From positions 67,279 to 131,278 of the forward strand of contig URQX01000001.1 in assembly GCA_900550175.1 (NCBI GenBank): DNA of 64,000 nt, in the 5' to 3' direction. Positions 9,584 through 18,709 of this stretch are shown in pieces. Each line of letters starts with the position of its first letter. The stretch's first letter is position 1. The DNA is from an uncultured Veillonella sp. (GTDB lineage Bacteria; Bacillota; Negativicutes; Veillonellales; Veillonellaceae). The notes beneath the pieces are model-generated. The model saw nothing but the letters and a program-made list of their open reading frames with translations, had not been told where the DNA came from and did no database searches. A program made the translations under genes and the position numbers.

Positions 9584-10762
9584 TTACTTTAGTTTTAACG
9601 CAACCCATAGGGCAGCGCCGATAAAGGTAAGGCTACATGCCCAGAAAAGGGTTGTGAAGCCAAATTGAGCGGCTACGATGGAACCACCAAAGGAGCCTAG
9701 AAAGTAACCCATAGACAAACAAGACTGATTGTACGAGAATACTTGTCCCGTATATTCCTTAGGTGTTTTTGATGCTAAATAGGTATTGAGCGCAGGTAAC
9801 ATACCACCTAGCCCAAAACCTTGCAAGAAACGGATAAACCCAAGTACATACACAGAGTCCACATAGGCTTGCGGTATATTGAGTAGACCTACATAGATCA
9901 TCGAGTAGATGAGCACCTTTCTAGGGCCTATGCGGTCTACTAATTTCCCCAGTGGAGAGCTACTAAAGAATTGGGCGATACCCATGGCAGAGAACACAGC
10001 ACCAGATATGAAGGCTATATTTTCCGTATTGCTTGGTAGCATTCCTTTAATGTAAACCGTCATAATGGGGGAGATGGCAGTAACCGAAATGGCATACAGG
10101 AAGGAGGTTGCAGATAAAGCGACTAAACTAGAAAACTCAGGTAAGTGAGTTTTTAGATTTCTAAAGGTTTGCTTCTCAACAAGTGGCTTTGGAACATAGT
10201 TTTCATGTACTAGCATAGCCGTCAAGCCAAAGGAGATAAGCATAAGGGCCCCGATGATAAAGAAGTCATTTCGAATACCTACTACATCACTGAGATACCC
10301 TCCTACAAGCGGACCGGCTAGTGAGCCTGCAAGGCTAAAGGATCCTATAATCCCTAGAGCCCAACCTGTATGGTTTTGCGGTGTTTCTGACGCGATAAGT
10401 GTTACCGATGCGGGGTAAAAACCGCTTACTAACCCTTGCAATGTACGAACGAGGAACACACCTTCTGGTGTAGTCTGAAAGCCCAATAATATACTACATA
10501 TAGCCATACCAAGACTAGAGCGTATGAGGGTAATCTTACGTCCCTTACGGTCTGCTAATCGGCCCCAGAAGGGAGCTGCTAAGCAGACAATGAGGAAGGT
10601 GATGCCCATGGAGGCACCGGACCATTGTGCTATCGATCCTGTATCGCTTAAGCCCATTTCATGGAAGTATAGAGGGAGAATAGGGCTTACCTGACTAATC
10701 CCGAGGGACATGAAGAATATGCAGAATGCGCAAATGTACACCGTTCGTTTCCACGTTTCCAA
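9584..10762 (-). CDS. major facilitator superfamily exporter
   Basis: The 392-residue protein has the 12-helix pattern of drug:H+ antiporters. The loop 2-3 motif GRLADRKGRK (near residue 70) and the SLAGPLVGGYLSD segment (motif C region of exporters) are clear. The only start that fits is a TTG at 10762, with GGAGG about 6 nt upstream; it sits 12 bp after the stop of the Sel1-repeat gene, so the two are probably cotranscribed. It likely exports a drug or small metabolite; the substrate cannot be read. Confidence 0.85.
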   Translation of the reverse strand: METWKRTVYICAFCIFFMSLGISQVSPILPLYFHEMGLSDTGSIAQWSGASMGITFLIVCLAAPFWGRLADRKGRKITLIRSSLGMAICSILLGFQTTPEGVFLVRTLQGLVSGFYPASVTLIASETPQNHTGWALGIIGSFSLAGSLAGPLVGGYLSDVVGIRNDFFIIGALMLISFGLTAMLVHENYVPKPLVEKQTFRNLKTHLPEFSSLVALSATSFLYAISVTAISPIMTVYIKGMLPSNTENIAFISGAVFSAMGIAQFFSSSPLGKLVDRIGPRKVLIYSMIYVGLLNIPQAYVDSVYVLGFIRFLQGFGLGGMLPALNTYLASKTPKEYTGQVFSYNQSCLSMGYFLGSFGGSIVAAQFGFTTLFWACSLTFIGAALWVALKLK

Positions 10763-10774
10763 AGTATCCCTCCT

Positions 10775-13003
10775 TTAGTCTTTCTTTTTAACTTCTTCCC
10801 AATCGCTTAAGTCCGGAAGTTTATTGCTTGTTATAGATTCTTGAATCCAGTAGTTAATAGAGGTTAAGTTGCTAGATTCCCGTTTAAAGCCATATACGAT
10901 GTCATCTTCTACGTCGTCTTCTATAGTGATATAGAGAGAAATGTGTAAGTTTTTACCTTTTCCGCGCTCGATGAAGTAGCTAATACCTGGATCGTCGAGG
11001 TTAGATGGGCGAACCGCAATGATATCGTACGTGCCATTGGCTACGCCTTCTAAGGCATCCTTAATCATTTGATTGGAAAGTTCATATTGATTGAGGTAGA
11101 AGATATCGTTGTCACAAGTTAATACATATTCTCGAGGAGGCGTAGTATTTTTGTACTGTTTTTCCCATCTTTCATCAATAACAGGCAATGTAGCATTATC
11201 ATAGAAGTTTTTAATTAATGCGAGACCTTCAGGAATGGACATTTCTTTAAAGTATCTTATTTCATATACCCTAGGATCCACGTTTTCATCTAGTTCGCTA
11301 GGCTCCTCAATGTAGCCGTATAGATAGATAGTACAATTGTTTTTGTCTTCATTGTGGAACATAACGATACTGTACACATCGTAAATTACGTTTTCTATGG
11401 ATTGGCGATTATCGTAGATGATAAAGCTGAGATATTTTTGTGTATCCCATTCCCGTTGAATGAAATTCCAGTCGTATTTATTCGTGCGCCAACCAGTAGT
11501 AGAGTCCTCAAAGATTTCTAATACATCTACGGAGTTTTGAGGCCAAGCAGGGGGCATAGGATTACATGTTGTAGAAGATTGCGTTATCCCTTCTTTGTAC
11601 TGATAATGTCCATCAACGAGTTCAAAGGCCTCTAATCGCTCAGAGGCTTCGTCAGGAATTACCAACGGCTCACCAGTACCTAACCAATTATCGTTTCTTG
11701 TGTTGAGACGTCTGATGCTTTCACGAGCATGCTCGTAGAACGTAACGGCTTGGTCTAAATCAGGTTCTTTTGTAATGGCACCAATTTCGTAGCAATAGCC
11801 GGCTGCCAGTTGCCATAGATGGTCCGCATAGTCATAGCTACCGTATCTATCGAAACATTTGCTAGCCTGATTGACGCACTCTATGGCGGTTCTTATAGCA
11901 GGGGTATTACCTTTTTTAAAAGTAAATACATAAGCGAGATATGGCCAAATCGCATCGAGAGTGTAAATGGCTGGTTGTTGTAATAAGTGAGCGATGCGAG
12001 ACCAGTCTTGGGACTGACCATCGATATTCAATGTGCGAAGGATGATGGCCTGCATGGTAGCATAAGCGTGGTCATTAAAGTCTAAATAATCTGGGCTTAT
12101 AGCAGCACGCTCGTAGTATCTGAGGGCCTTTTGAATATCCTGAGGGATTCTTTTATTAGACTCACATGGTTTTGCATAGTACTCGGCAGCTTCACGCAAA
12201 CACATGCCATTATTCATGGCGGCACCGCGCTCAAAATATTCGAGCGCTCGTTCATGCTCCCCGCGAGACTTACAAATATCGCCAGCTAAATACATCATGA
12301 GTGGCAAACCTGCTGCAGCCCCTTCAAAAATGACTTGTTCTTCCATTGCACTATTATCTTGCTCTATATAGGTAATGCGTAAGTTGCGGTATGCAATAAT
12401 AAGGCCTGCTTCGGCGGATTTACGCAACCATTTCTGAGCAATGGTAGTTATTTTATTTGCGAACCTACGTTGATCTGCTTGGGCAAACAAGCCTTTTAAG
12501 AAACGGACAAAGGTAGATGGTTCACCTTCATTAGCCACCTTTTGAGCCGATGGTAAGATGTGGTAATCCCCCCATTGGAATACATTGGCAATGGCGTAGG
12601 CACAGTAAGAACAACCCTTTTGGGCGCCTTCATAGACGCGCTGGAATGCTTGGTCCTTTGTCATAGGCAACTCTTTTTCAATAGTTGGTGTAAGGGCACC
12701 AGAGGTACGCATAGCTTGTAAAATAGCGATGGCACTGCCTTTGCGAATAGCCGTATGTAAATAACTATACGCCTTTGTGTCATCCTCAGGAAAGCCTGCT
12801 TCAATCCAGGTGAACTGAGGGCCGGAATAGACGCGCGCCAAAATAGCGTACACATCGCCAATACCAGGAATCTTTTGGCCTTCCTCGTCAAGTTTCACAA
12901 GGGCATCAAGCTCAGCCTTACCCTCCCAAGCGATATCTTTATTACATTGATGGAATATTTTATTGAAAGACTGCTGTATTTGATCAGTAAAATAAAAACT
13001 CAT
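10775..13003 (-). CDS. large Sel1/TPR-like repeat protein, paralogue 1
   Basis: The 742-residue protein has no signal peptide or membrane helix, so it is expected in the cytoplasm. The first 450 residues form helical repeats of Sel1/TPR type (for example ALRYYERAAI, ALEYFERGAAM, AVTFYEHARES). The C-terminal 270 residues are a separate acidic alpha/beta region that I cannot assign. A second gene in this window (28816-31185) is homologous along its whole length: both share the FTW..FPE..YxxLH segment near residue 80, TPT(I/V)EK near 115, and the ending NYWIQ(E/K)(S/T)I. Sel1-type proteins act as scaffolds or adaptors, but no partner is evident. An MFS exporter follows 12 bp downstream in the same transcript. 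Confidence 0.7.
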   Translation of the reverse strand: MSFYFTDQIQQSFNKIFHQCNKDIAWEGKAELDALVKLDEEGQKIPGIGDVYAILARVYSGPQFTWIEAGFPEDDTKAYSYLHTAIRKGSAIAILQAMRTSGALTPTIEKELPMTKDQAFQRVYEGAQKGCSYCAYAIANVFQWGDYHILPSAQKVANEGEPSTFVRFLKGLFAQADQRRFANKITTIAQKWLRKSAEAGLIIAYRNLRITYIEQDNSAMEEQVIFEGAAAGLPLMMYLAGDICKSRGEHERALEYFERGAAMNNGMCLREAAEYYAKPCESNKRIPQDIQKALRYYERAAISPDYLDFNDHAYATMQAIILRTLNIDGQSQDWSRIAHLLQQPAIYTLDAIWPYLAYVFTFKKGNTPAIRTAIECVNQASKCFDRYGSYDYADHLWQLAAGYCYEIGAITKEPDLDQAVTFYEHARESIRRLNTRNDNWLGTGEPLVIPDEASERLEAFELVDGHYQYKEGITQSSTTCNPMPPAWPQNSVDVLEIFEDSTTGWRTNKYDWNFIQREWDTQKYLSFIIYDNRQSIENVIYDVYSIVMFHNEDKNNCTIYLYGYIEEPSELDENVDPRVYEIRYFKEMSIPEGLALIKNFYDNATLPVIDERWEKQYKNTTPPREYVLTCDNDIFYLNQYELSNQMIKDALEGVANGTYDIIAVRPSNLDDPGISYFIERGKGKNLHISLYITIEDDVEDDIVYGFKRESSNLTSINYWIQESITSNKLPDLSDWEEVKKKD

Positions 13004-13193
13004 GCTCTCTCCTCCGCATAATAATCAGTAGAAGCTGATAACATATGTAATTTCAGTATACTATTAGTGTTTAGAGGAAAACAATATAAATATTCTGAAT
13101 TTGCTAAGGTGAATAGGGATACATTATTTAATCACAAGTAGCGATATTATATGGTTGATGAATCTAAGGATAAGGTGAAAGTTAAGATTTTCC

Positions 13194-13223
13194 TTGACTT
13201 TCATTCTATAGAAACATTATAAT
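13194..13223 (+). promoter_or_regulatory. sigma-70-type promoter of the trp operon
   Basis: TTGACT (13194-13199), an 18-bp spacer and TATAAT (13218-13223) lie just upstream of the T-box leader. Confidence 0.75.
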
Positions 13224-13234
13224 CAGATTATAAT

Positions 13235-13568
13235 TTTATACTCGCCTAAAAGAAACCGATGAGGTGGAGATAAAAATAGGAAATGCACTCACAGAGAGCG
13301 GGATTAGCTGAGAACCCGTAGTACGCAGCTTATTAAATGGACCACCGAGGGCGCATGGAAAAGAATGAATTTCATTCCTAGTATGGTGCGACGTCACACG
13401 AGCGTTAGTCGTGAGGGATATGTTAGTATCCTGCGAAAGGGGAATGCGTTGCATTCAAACAAGGTGGTACCGCGATTTATAGCATAATACAAGTATTTTC
13501 TAATAATTGTATAAGAATAGAACTATAGACTCGTCCTTGACGTTATATTGTCATGGGCGAGTTTTTTT
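13235..13568 (+). promoter_or_regulatory. tryptophan T-box leader with terminator
   Basis: The leader has an AGAGAG distal-loop region (about 13292), and a TGG triplet at 13338-13340 just before the CCACC side of the base helix, placed as the specifier codon for tRNA-Trp. The T-box core AAGGTGGTACCGCG lies at 13461-13474. A terminator stem (ACTCGTCC with GGGCGAGT) with seven T residues ends at 13568. Uncharged tRNA-Trp is expected to favour the antiterminator and allow trpE transcription. The specifier was located by eye. Confidence 0.9.
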
Positions 13569-13595
13569 ATTGGCAAACGCCAGATGGAGGTTCTC

Positions 13596-15065
13596 ATGAT
13601 TTTCCCTAGTCTTGACCGTGTGAAAGCTATCGCACCGGGCTACGATATCGTGCCTGTATATATGGAAATTTTATCCGACGTACGCACACCGATTAGTGTG
13701 TTGAAAGCATTAAAACAAGTGAGCAGTCATACGTACTTGCTTGAAAGTGCGGATAATAGTAATCATTGGGGCCGTTACTCCTTCTTGGGCTATGATCCTA
13801 AGATCGAGCTCTTCTGCAAAAATCATACAATGACTATCAAAGATGGTACAACGCGTACTTTTGAGTGTTCTGACCCAGCTGCAGAGATTCGCAATATTTT
13901 GAGCCAATATAAAAGCCCTCGCTTAGAAGAGCTACCAACCTTCACAGGCGGCTTTGTAGGCTACTTCGCATATGAATACATTCGCTACATCGAGCCAACA
14001 TTGGATTTCCCAACGCCAGATGATAACTCTGCGATGGTAAACGATGTAGACCTTATGCTCTTTGATAAGGTAATCGCCTTTGACCATTATAAAAATAAAA
14101 TCTACTTGATTGCTAACATCAGTACAAACGATTTAGAACGCAACTACAACAAGGCTGAGCTTGAACTTAAAGCACTAGCTGATCTTGTAGTAAATGGTAA
14201 AGAGGCGGACATTCCAAAAGGCATCCTTAAAACAGAGTTTACCTCTGAGTTTACAAAGGATGAGTTTGAAGCAGTTGTTAAAAAGACACAGCACTACATT
14301 AAGGAAGGGGATATCTTCCAATGTGTTGTATCTAATCGTCGTGAAGCTGAGTTTGAAGGTAGCTTGTTAAATGCATACCGAGTATTGCGTACATTGAACC
14401 CATCTCCATATATGTTCTACTTATCTGGTGGCGATGTAGAGCTTACAGGTGCCTCTCCAGAAACATTGGTAAAATTAACAGATGGCAAAATGTATACCTT
14501 CCCAATTGCAGGGACTATGCGCCGCGGTAAAAACGAAGCAGAGGACCTCGCTATTGAAGAAAAACTCATTAATGACGAAAAAGAGTTGGCTGAACATAAC
14601 ATGCTCGTTGACCTTGGACGTAACGACTTAGGTAAAATTTCTAAATTTAGTTCCGTAAAAGTAGAGGCGTTACACATGTTACAACGCTTCTCCCATGTTA
14701 TTCACATTACATCTACTGTAAGCGGTGACATTCAAGACGGTAAAGATGCCCTCGATGCTATCGGTGCTACATTGCCAGCAGGTACTTTGTCCGGAGCTCC
14801 TAAAATTCGTGCCATCGAGATTTTACATGAACTAGAAAAAAGCCCACGCGGTGTATACGGCGGCGCTGTAGGTTATATCGATTTCTCCGGTAACATGGAC
14901 GTATGTATCGGTATCCGCATGGCCATGAATAAAGGTGGCAAGGTTTACGTTCGAGCTGGCGCTGGTATTGTTCGCGATAGTGTTCCTGCAAGCGAATACA
15001 ACGAAACCTTAATCAAAGGCCAATCCATGATTTCCGCAATTACAGATGCACAGGAGGTAGAATAA
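13596..15065 (+). CDS. trpE: anthranilate synthase component I
   Basis: The 489-residue protein carries the N-terminal tryptophan-sensing region (LLESADNSNHWGRYSFLG) and the chorismate-binding domain (FPIAGTMRRG, RNDLGKI, GTLSGAPKIRA, RAGAGIVRDSVP). It converts chorismate plus ammonia to anthranilate, with TrpG as glutaminase. The start at 13596 follows GGAGG by 6 nt and lies after the leader terminator; the longer frame from 13548 would begin inside the terminator stem and is rejected. The stop codon overlaps trpG by one base (TAATG), giving translational coupling. Controlled by the Trp T-box. Confidence 0.96.
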   Translation: MIFPSLDRVKAIAPGYDIVPVYMEILSDVRTPISVLKALKQVSSHTYLLESADNSNHWGRYSFLGYDPKIELFCKNHTMTIKDGTTRTFECSDPAAEIRNILSQYKSPRLEELPTFTGGFVGYFAYEYIRYIEPTLDFPTPDDNSAMVNDVDLMLFDKVIAFDHYKNKIYLIANISTNDLERNYNKAELELKALADLVVNGKEADIPKGILKTEFTSEFTKDEFEAVVKKTQHYIKEGDIFQCVVSNRREAEFEGSLLNAYRVLRTLNPSPYMFYLSGGDVELTGASPETLVKLTDGKMYTFPIAGTMRRGKNEAEDLAIEEKLINDEKELAEHNMLVDLGRNDLGKISKFSSVKVEALHMLQRFSHVIHITSTVSGDIQDGKDALDAIGATLPAGTLSGAPKIRAIEILHELEKSPRGVYGGAVGYIDFSGNMDVCIGIRMAMNKGGKVYVRAGAGIVRDSVPASEYNETLIKGQSMISAITDAQEVE

Positions 15066-15631
15066 TGGTACTCCTTATAGATAATTACGATAGCTTCTCT
15101 TTTAATTTATACCAATTAGTAGGCTCTATCGATCCAGATATTAAAGTCATCCGTAGCGATGAATTAACAGTTGAAGAAATCCGCGCGTTGAAACCAGACT
15201 ATGTGATACTTTCACCAGGCCCTGGCAGACCAGCTGATGCGGGCGTATACGAAGACCTATTGCGCGAATGCAAAGGCGAATTCCCAATCCTCGGCGTATG
15301 CCTTGGTCACCAAGCCATCGGTGAAGTATTTGGTGGCACCGTATCTTACGCAAAACAAGTGATGCACGGCAAACAAAGCGTAGCCAAACAAGTACACCCA
15401 TCCAAAATCCTAAAAGGCGTACCAGAACAATTTGAAGTAGCACGCTACCACTCCTTGGCGATTGTAGACGAAACTATACCGAGCGAGCTTATCGTCACAT
15501 CCGTTACAGACGACGGCGAAGTAATGAGCGTAGAACACAAAGACTATCCAATCTACGGCGTGCAATTCCATCCGGAATCCATCATGACACCAAACGGGGA
15601 ACAAATGATTCGCAATTTTTTATCGAAGTAG
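15065..15631 (+). CDS. trpG: anthranilate synthase glutaminase component
   Basis: The 188-residue class I glutamine amidotransferase has the nucleophile Cys79 in GVCLGHQAIGE and the catalytic dyad segment FHPESI near the end. It supplies ammonia from glutamine to TrpE. It overlaps trpE by one base. The oxyanion segment LSPGPGRPADAG is present. Some PabA-type enzymes look the same and serve both folate and tryptophan synthesis; its place in the trp operon favours TrpG. A long hairpin-rich untranslated stretch follows before trpD. Confidence 0.93.
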   Translation: MVLLIDNYDSFSFNLYQLVGSIDPDIKVIRSDELTVEEIRALKPDYVILSPGPGRPADAGVYEDLLRECKGEFPILGVCLGHQAIGEVFGGTVSYAKQVMHGKQSVAKQVHPSKILKGVPEQFEVARYHSLAIVDETIPSELIVTSVTDDGEVMSVEHKDYPIYGVQFHPESIMTPNGEQMIRNFLSK

Positions 15632-15637
15632 CACGGT

Positions 15638-15783
15638 GGACCGGTATTTGCTTTAAATACCTTAATAGTCGAGCTAGTGGCCCTAAAGCCTCCACTGGCC
15701 AGGTCTATCCCTTCGGGATAGGGCCAAAGTCGTTTTATGACCACCATCTCGACTAAACTTTACTTTAAATCCAAATCCGGTCC
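15638..15783. other. long imperfect palindrome between trpG and trpD
   Basis: GGACCGG (15638-15644) pairs with CCGGTCC (15777-15783), TAGTCGAG (15666-15673) with CTCGACTA (15748-15755), and TGGCCCTA (15678-15685) with TAGGGCCA (15719-15726). An inner CTATCCC-TTC-GGGATAG hairpin is an alternative fold. The whole 146-bp unit can form one branched stem-loop. It could be a dispersed repeat element or a structured part of the trp mRNA. Confidence 0.6.
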
Positions 15784-15812
15784 CATCACTACCATTAATA
15801 AAAAATTGCAAA

Positions 15813-15906
15813 TCATTATAAGGGAAAAGAACGGCTACGCCGTTCTATCTTCCCACCTCTTATAAAGAAATGACCTGTGCGTTACTCCATATAATGCGCA
15901 GGATCA
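15813..15906. other. two further hairpins in the trpG-trpD spacer
   Basis: AGAACGGC-TAC-GCCGTTCT sits within an outer stem TTATAAG (15816-15822)/CTTATAA (15859-15865). Next, TGACCTGTGCGTTA (15871-15884) pairs with TAATGCGCAGGATCA (15892-15906) through mostly Watson-Crick and some G-U pairs. No U-tract follows, so these are not classic terminators. Confidence 0.5.
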
Positions 15907-15922
15907 TTTAAGAGATATTGAA

Positions 15923-16042
15923 TTGTTGTTCATTTTATTGTGCGTGTGACAGTGCGTAGGGCATAGGTCCACGTGAATCACATGTAGCATTAAAGCAGAT
16001 ATATGCCCTATTATCGTTGAAGCGAAGTAAAATGAACAACAA
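15923..16042. other. 15-bp inverted repeat ending at the trpD ribosome-binding site
   Basis: TTGTTGTTCATTTTA (15923-15937) is perfectly complementary to TAAAATGAACAACAA (16028-16042). A nested TAGGGCATA / TATGCCCTA pair (9 bp) lies inside. The right arm ends 4 nt before AGGAG of trpD, so folding could change access to that site. Confidence 0.6.
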
Positions 16043-16057
16043 GTAAGGAGATATAAA

Positions 16058-17068
16058 ATGATTAAAGACGCATTATATGCAGTAACGCATGGTCAGGATT
16101 TATCCTACGACCTTGCTAAAGATACAATGAACAAGATTATGAGCGGTGATGTAGCCGAGGTGCCTATGGCAGGTTTCTTGTGCGCTTTGGCGGCAAAAGG
16201 TCCTACTGTAGATGAGGTTACGGCTTTTGCTGAGGTTATGCGCGAGAAGGCTGGTTCTGTGCCTCATGAAGGTACTGTTGTGGAAATCGTAGGTACTGGC
16301 GGCGACGAAGCGAATACGTTCAATATTTCTACTACTTCTGGTTTTATCATTTCTGCCGCAGGTATTCCTGTAGCAAAGCATGGTAACCGCAGTGTATCTA
16401 GTAAATGTGGCGCTGCTGACTTGATTGAAGCATTGGGCGCTAAGTTAGAGCTTAATGGTGAACAAAATGAGGCAGTCCTCAACAAAGCCAATATGTGCTT
16501 CATGTTTGCTCCTGTATATCACCAAGCTATGAAATATGCTGGCCCTGTACGTAAAGCATTAGGTGTTCGTACAGTATTCAATATCCTCGGACCGTTGGCA
16601 AATCCAGCAGGTGCTACGGTTGAGTTGATGGGCGTTTACGATAAATCTTTAGTAGAACCATTGGCTCGCGTATTGGCTAACCTTGGTGTGAAACGCGGTA
16701 CTGTGGTACACGGCTTCGATGGCCTTGATGAAATTACGGCTACCAACAAAACGTACGTATGCGAAATTAATAATGGTACTTTCACAAGCTACGAATTCGA
16801 TCCTAAGGACTATGGTTTCGTATACGCTGATAAAACTGAGCTTGAAGGTGGCGACGCTACAGTGAATGCTGAGATTACACGTCGCGTTCTCGGTGGTGAG
16901 CAAGGTGGTAAACGGACCGCAGTTCTCCTCAACGCTGGTATGGCGATTTACCTTGCAAAAGATGGCCTTACATTGGCGGAGGGTATTGAAGAGGCGAAAA
17001 ACATGATCGACTCTGGCAAGGCCCTTGCTACAATGGAACAGTTTGTGAAAGCAACCCAAGAGGTATAA
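16058..17068 (+). CDS. trpD: anthranilate phosphoribosyltransferase
   Basis: The 336-residue protein has the PRPP-binding GTGGDEANTFNIST motif near residue 80, KHGNRSVSSKCGAADLIEALG, and NILGPLANPA, all standard for TrpD. It transfers phosphoribose from PRPP to anthranilate. AAGGAG precedes the ATG by about 8 nt. It is separated from trpG by 426 bp of hairpin-rich noncoding DNA, unusual inside a trp operon, so it may be under extra post-transcriptional control. trpCF starts 3 bp downstream. Confidence 0.96.
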   Translation: MIKDALYAVTHGQDLSYDLAKDTMNKIMSGDVAEVPMAGFLCALAAKGPTVDEVTAFAEVMREKAGSVPHEGTVVEIVGTGGDEANTFNISTTSGFIISAAGIPVAKHGNRSVSSKCGAADLIEALGAKLELNGEQNEAVLNKANMCFMFAPVYHQAMKYAGPVRKALGVRTVFNILGPLANPAGATVELMGVYDKSLVEPLARVLANLGVKRGTVVHGFDGLDEITATNKTYVCEINNGTFTSYEFDPKDYGFVYADKTELEGGDATVNAEITRRVLGGEQGGKRTAVLLNAGMAIYLAKDGLTLAEGIEEAKNMIDSGKALATMEQFVKATQEV

Positions 17069-17071
17069 TCA

Positions 17072-18571
17072 TTGATTTTAGATAAGATTATAGAGGCTAC
17101 CAAAATTCGGGTAGCCCAAGAAAAACAGGTGGAATCGCCTGAGGCTGTAAAAGCAGCGGCGTTGGCGTTACCATCGGATACAGGATTTCCTTTTGAAGCA
17201 GCCCTTCGTCAGCAAGACTTTAACTTCATTTGTGAAGTAAAGAAGGCATCTCCATCTAAGGGAATCATTGCAGAGCACTTTCCCTATTTAGACATCGCCA
17301 AAGAATATGAGGTTGCTGGTGCAGCAGCCATCTCTGTTTTGACGGAGCCAGACTTCTTTAAAGGTGATAAGAAATACTTACAAGAAATTGCAAGTACTGT
17401 CAAAATCCCTGTCCTTCGTAAGGACTTCATCATCGATGAATACCAAATCTACCAAGCAAAGGTATGGGGTGCTAGTGCAATCCTCTTAATCTGTGCATGC
17501 CTCGATGTGTCAACATTGACCAAGTTCCGTGAGTTAGCGGACTCTCTTGGCTTGTCCTCTTTGGTAGAGGCTCATGACGAAAAAGAAGTGCAAATGGCTA
17601 TTGATTGCGGTGCCCGTATTATTGGTGTTAATAACCGTAATTTGAAAGACTTTACTGTAGATGTACAAAATAGTGTGCGCTTGCGCAATCTCGTTCAAGA
17701 CGATGTGATTTTTGTATCTGAAAGCGGTCTAGAAACGCCAGAGGATATCCAAGTGTTGCGGGATAATAATATTGGAGTAGCCTTGATGGGTGAAACCTTC
17801 ATGCGTTCTCCTAACAAGGTTGAAAAGTTAGCATATCTTTATGGTCCCACATACTACACGCCAAAGGTTAAGATGTGTGGCATCTCTAAAGTAGAAACAA
17901 TTCCGGCTATTGTAGATGCAAAACCAGACTATATGGGCCTTGTATTTGCACCGAGCAAACGGCAAGTGACGGTAGACCAAGCTAAAACATTAGTAGAAGA
18001 ACTTCATAAACAATACGCAAAAACATATGGTGTAGTTGAAGCGCCAATGAATGCTGAAACAGCACAAGATAGTAAGGAATTTGTCCAAGAAAATCCTAAT
18101 TTTGAGAACATTAAAACGGTTGGCGTTTTCGTCAATGAAACTCTAGAAAACCTCGTTATGATTGCACAAAAAGCCCATCTTGATGCAGTGCAATTGCACG
18201 GCGATGAAGATGAAGCTTTCATCCAAGCTTTCAAAGAGAAAACAGATGTAGAGGTTTGGAAGGCAGTTCAAATTCGTAGTGCTGCTGATGCGGAAAAATG
18301 GATCGATAGCAGTGCAGATATGCTGTTGTTTGATGCGTATCATAAGGATGAACGCGGCGGTACGGGCGAAGTGTTCGACTGGTCTTGCTTAGATGAGTTT
18401 GAACGTCCATTTATGCTCGCCGGCGGTATCGACAGTACTAACGTGGCGCGTGCTATTCGCACAGTTCGCCCTTACGGTATAGATATTAGTAGCGGTATTG
18501 AAACAGATGGCGTGAAGGACGATGAGAAAATTAAAGCTTTCACCAACATTGTGAAAACAATAGCTCACTAA
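17072..18571 (+). CDS. trpCF: fused indole-3-glycerol-phosphate synthase / phosphoribosylanthranilate isomerase
   Basis: The 499-residue fusion has an N-terminal TrpC barrel (residues about 1-255; FICEVKKASPSKG, VLRKDFI, GVNNRNL, SESG) and a C-terminal TrpF barrel (from KMCGIS near 268 to the end; QLHGDEDE, LFDAYH, LAGGI). It carries two consecutive steps to indole-glycerol phosphate, in the same order as E. coli TrpC. Translation starts at TTG 17072, 7 nt after AGGT. The TrpF half has an unusual insertion of about 30 residues (about 310-345, rich in E, N and A) just before the VGVFVNE strand. The residue counts are approximate. Confidence 0.94.
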   Translation: MILDKIIEATKIRVAQEKQVESPEAVKAAALALPSDTGFPFEAALRQQDFNFICEVKKASPSKGIIAEHFPYLDIAKEYEVAGAAAISVLTEPDFFKGDKKYLQEIASTVKIPVLRKDFIIDEYQIYQAKVWGASAILLICACLDVSTLTKFRELADSLGLSSLVEAHDEKEVQMAIDCGARIIGVNNRNLKDFTVDVQNSVRLRNLVQDDVIFVSESGLETPEDIQVLRDNNIGVALMGETFMRSPNKVEKLAYLYGPTYYTPKVKMCGISKVETIPAIVDAKPDYMGLVFAPSKRQVTVDQAKTLVEELHKQYAKTYGVVEAPMNAETAQDSKEFVQENPNFENIKTVGVFVNETLENLVMIAQKAHLDAVQLHGDEDEAFIQAFKEKTDVEVWKAVQIRSAADAEKWIDSSADMLLFDAYHKDERGGTGEVFDWSCLDEFERPFMLAGGIDSTNVARAIRTVRPYGIDISSGIETDGVKDDEKIKAFTNIVKTIAH

Positions 18572-18709
18572 ATCACAAAAAATACATAAATCTAAGATAT
18601 AATAATATTTTAGACACATCCGATGGAATTCATCGATTGTTGAGATAGATGCCAATAGTAACGCTGTACAGGCGTGTTAGTAGGAATGGCATATGGAAAG
18701 GTAAGTTAT

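Noticed and set aside
15634..15648. T-box-like core (GGTGGACCGG) after trpG
   Set aside because: It lacks the variable base and the ACCGCG part of a T-box, and no stem I or terminator with a U-tract surrounds it; it belongs to the long palindrome.
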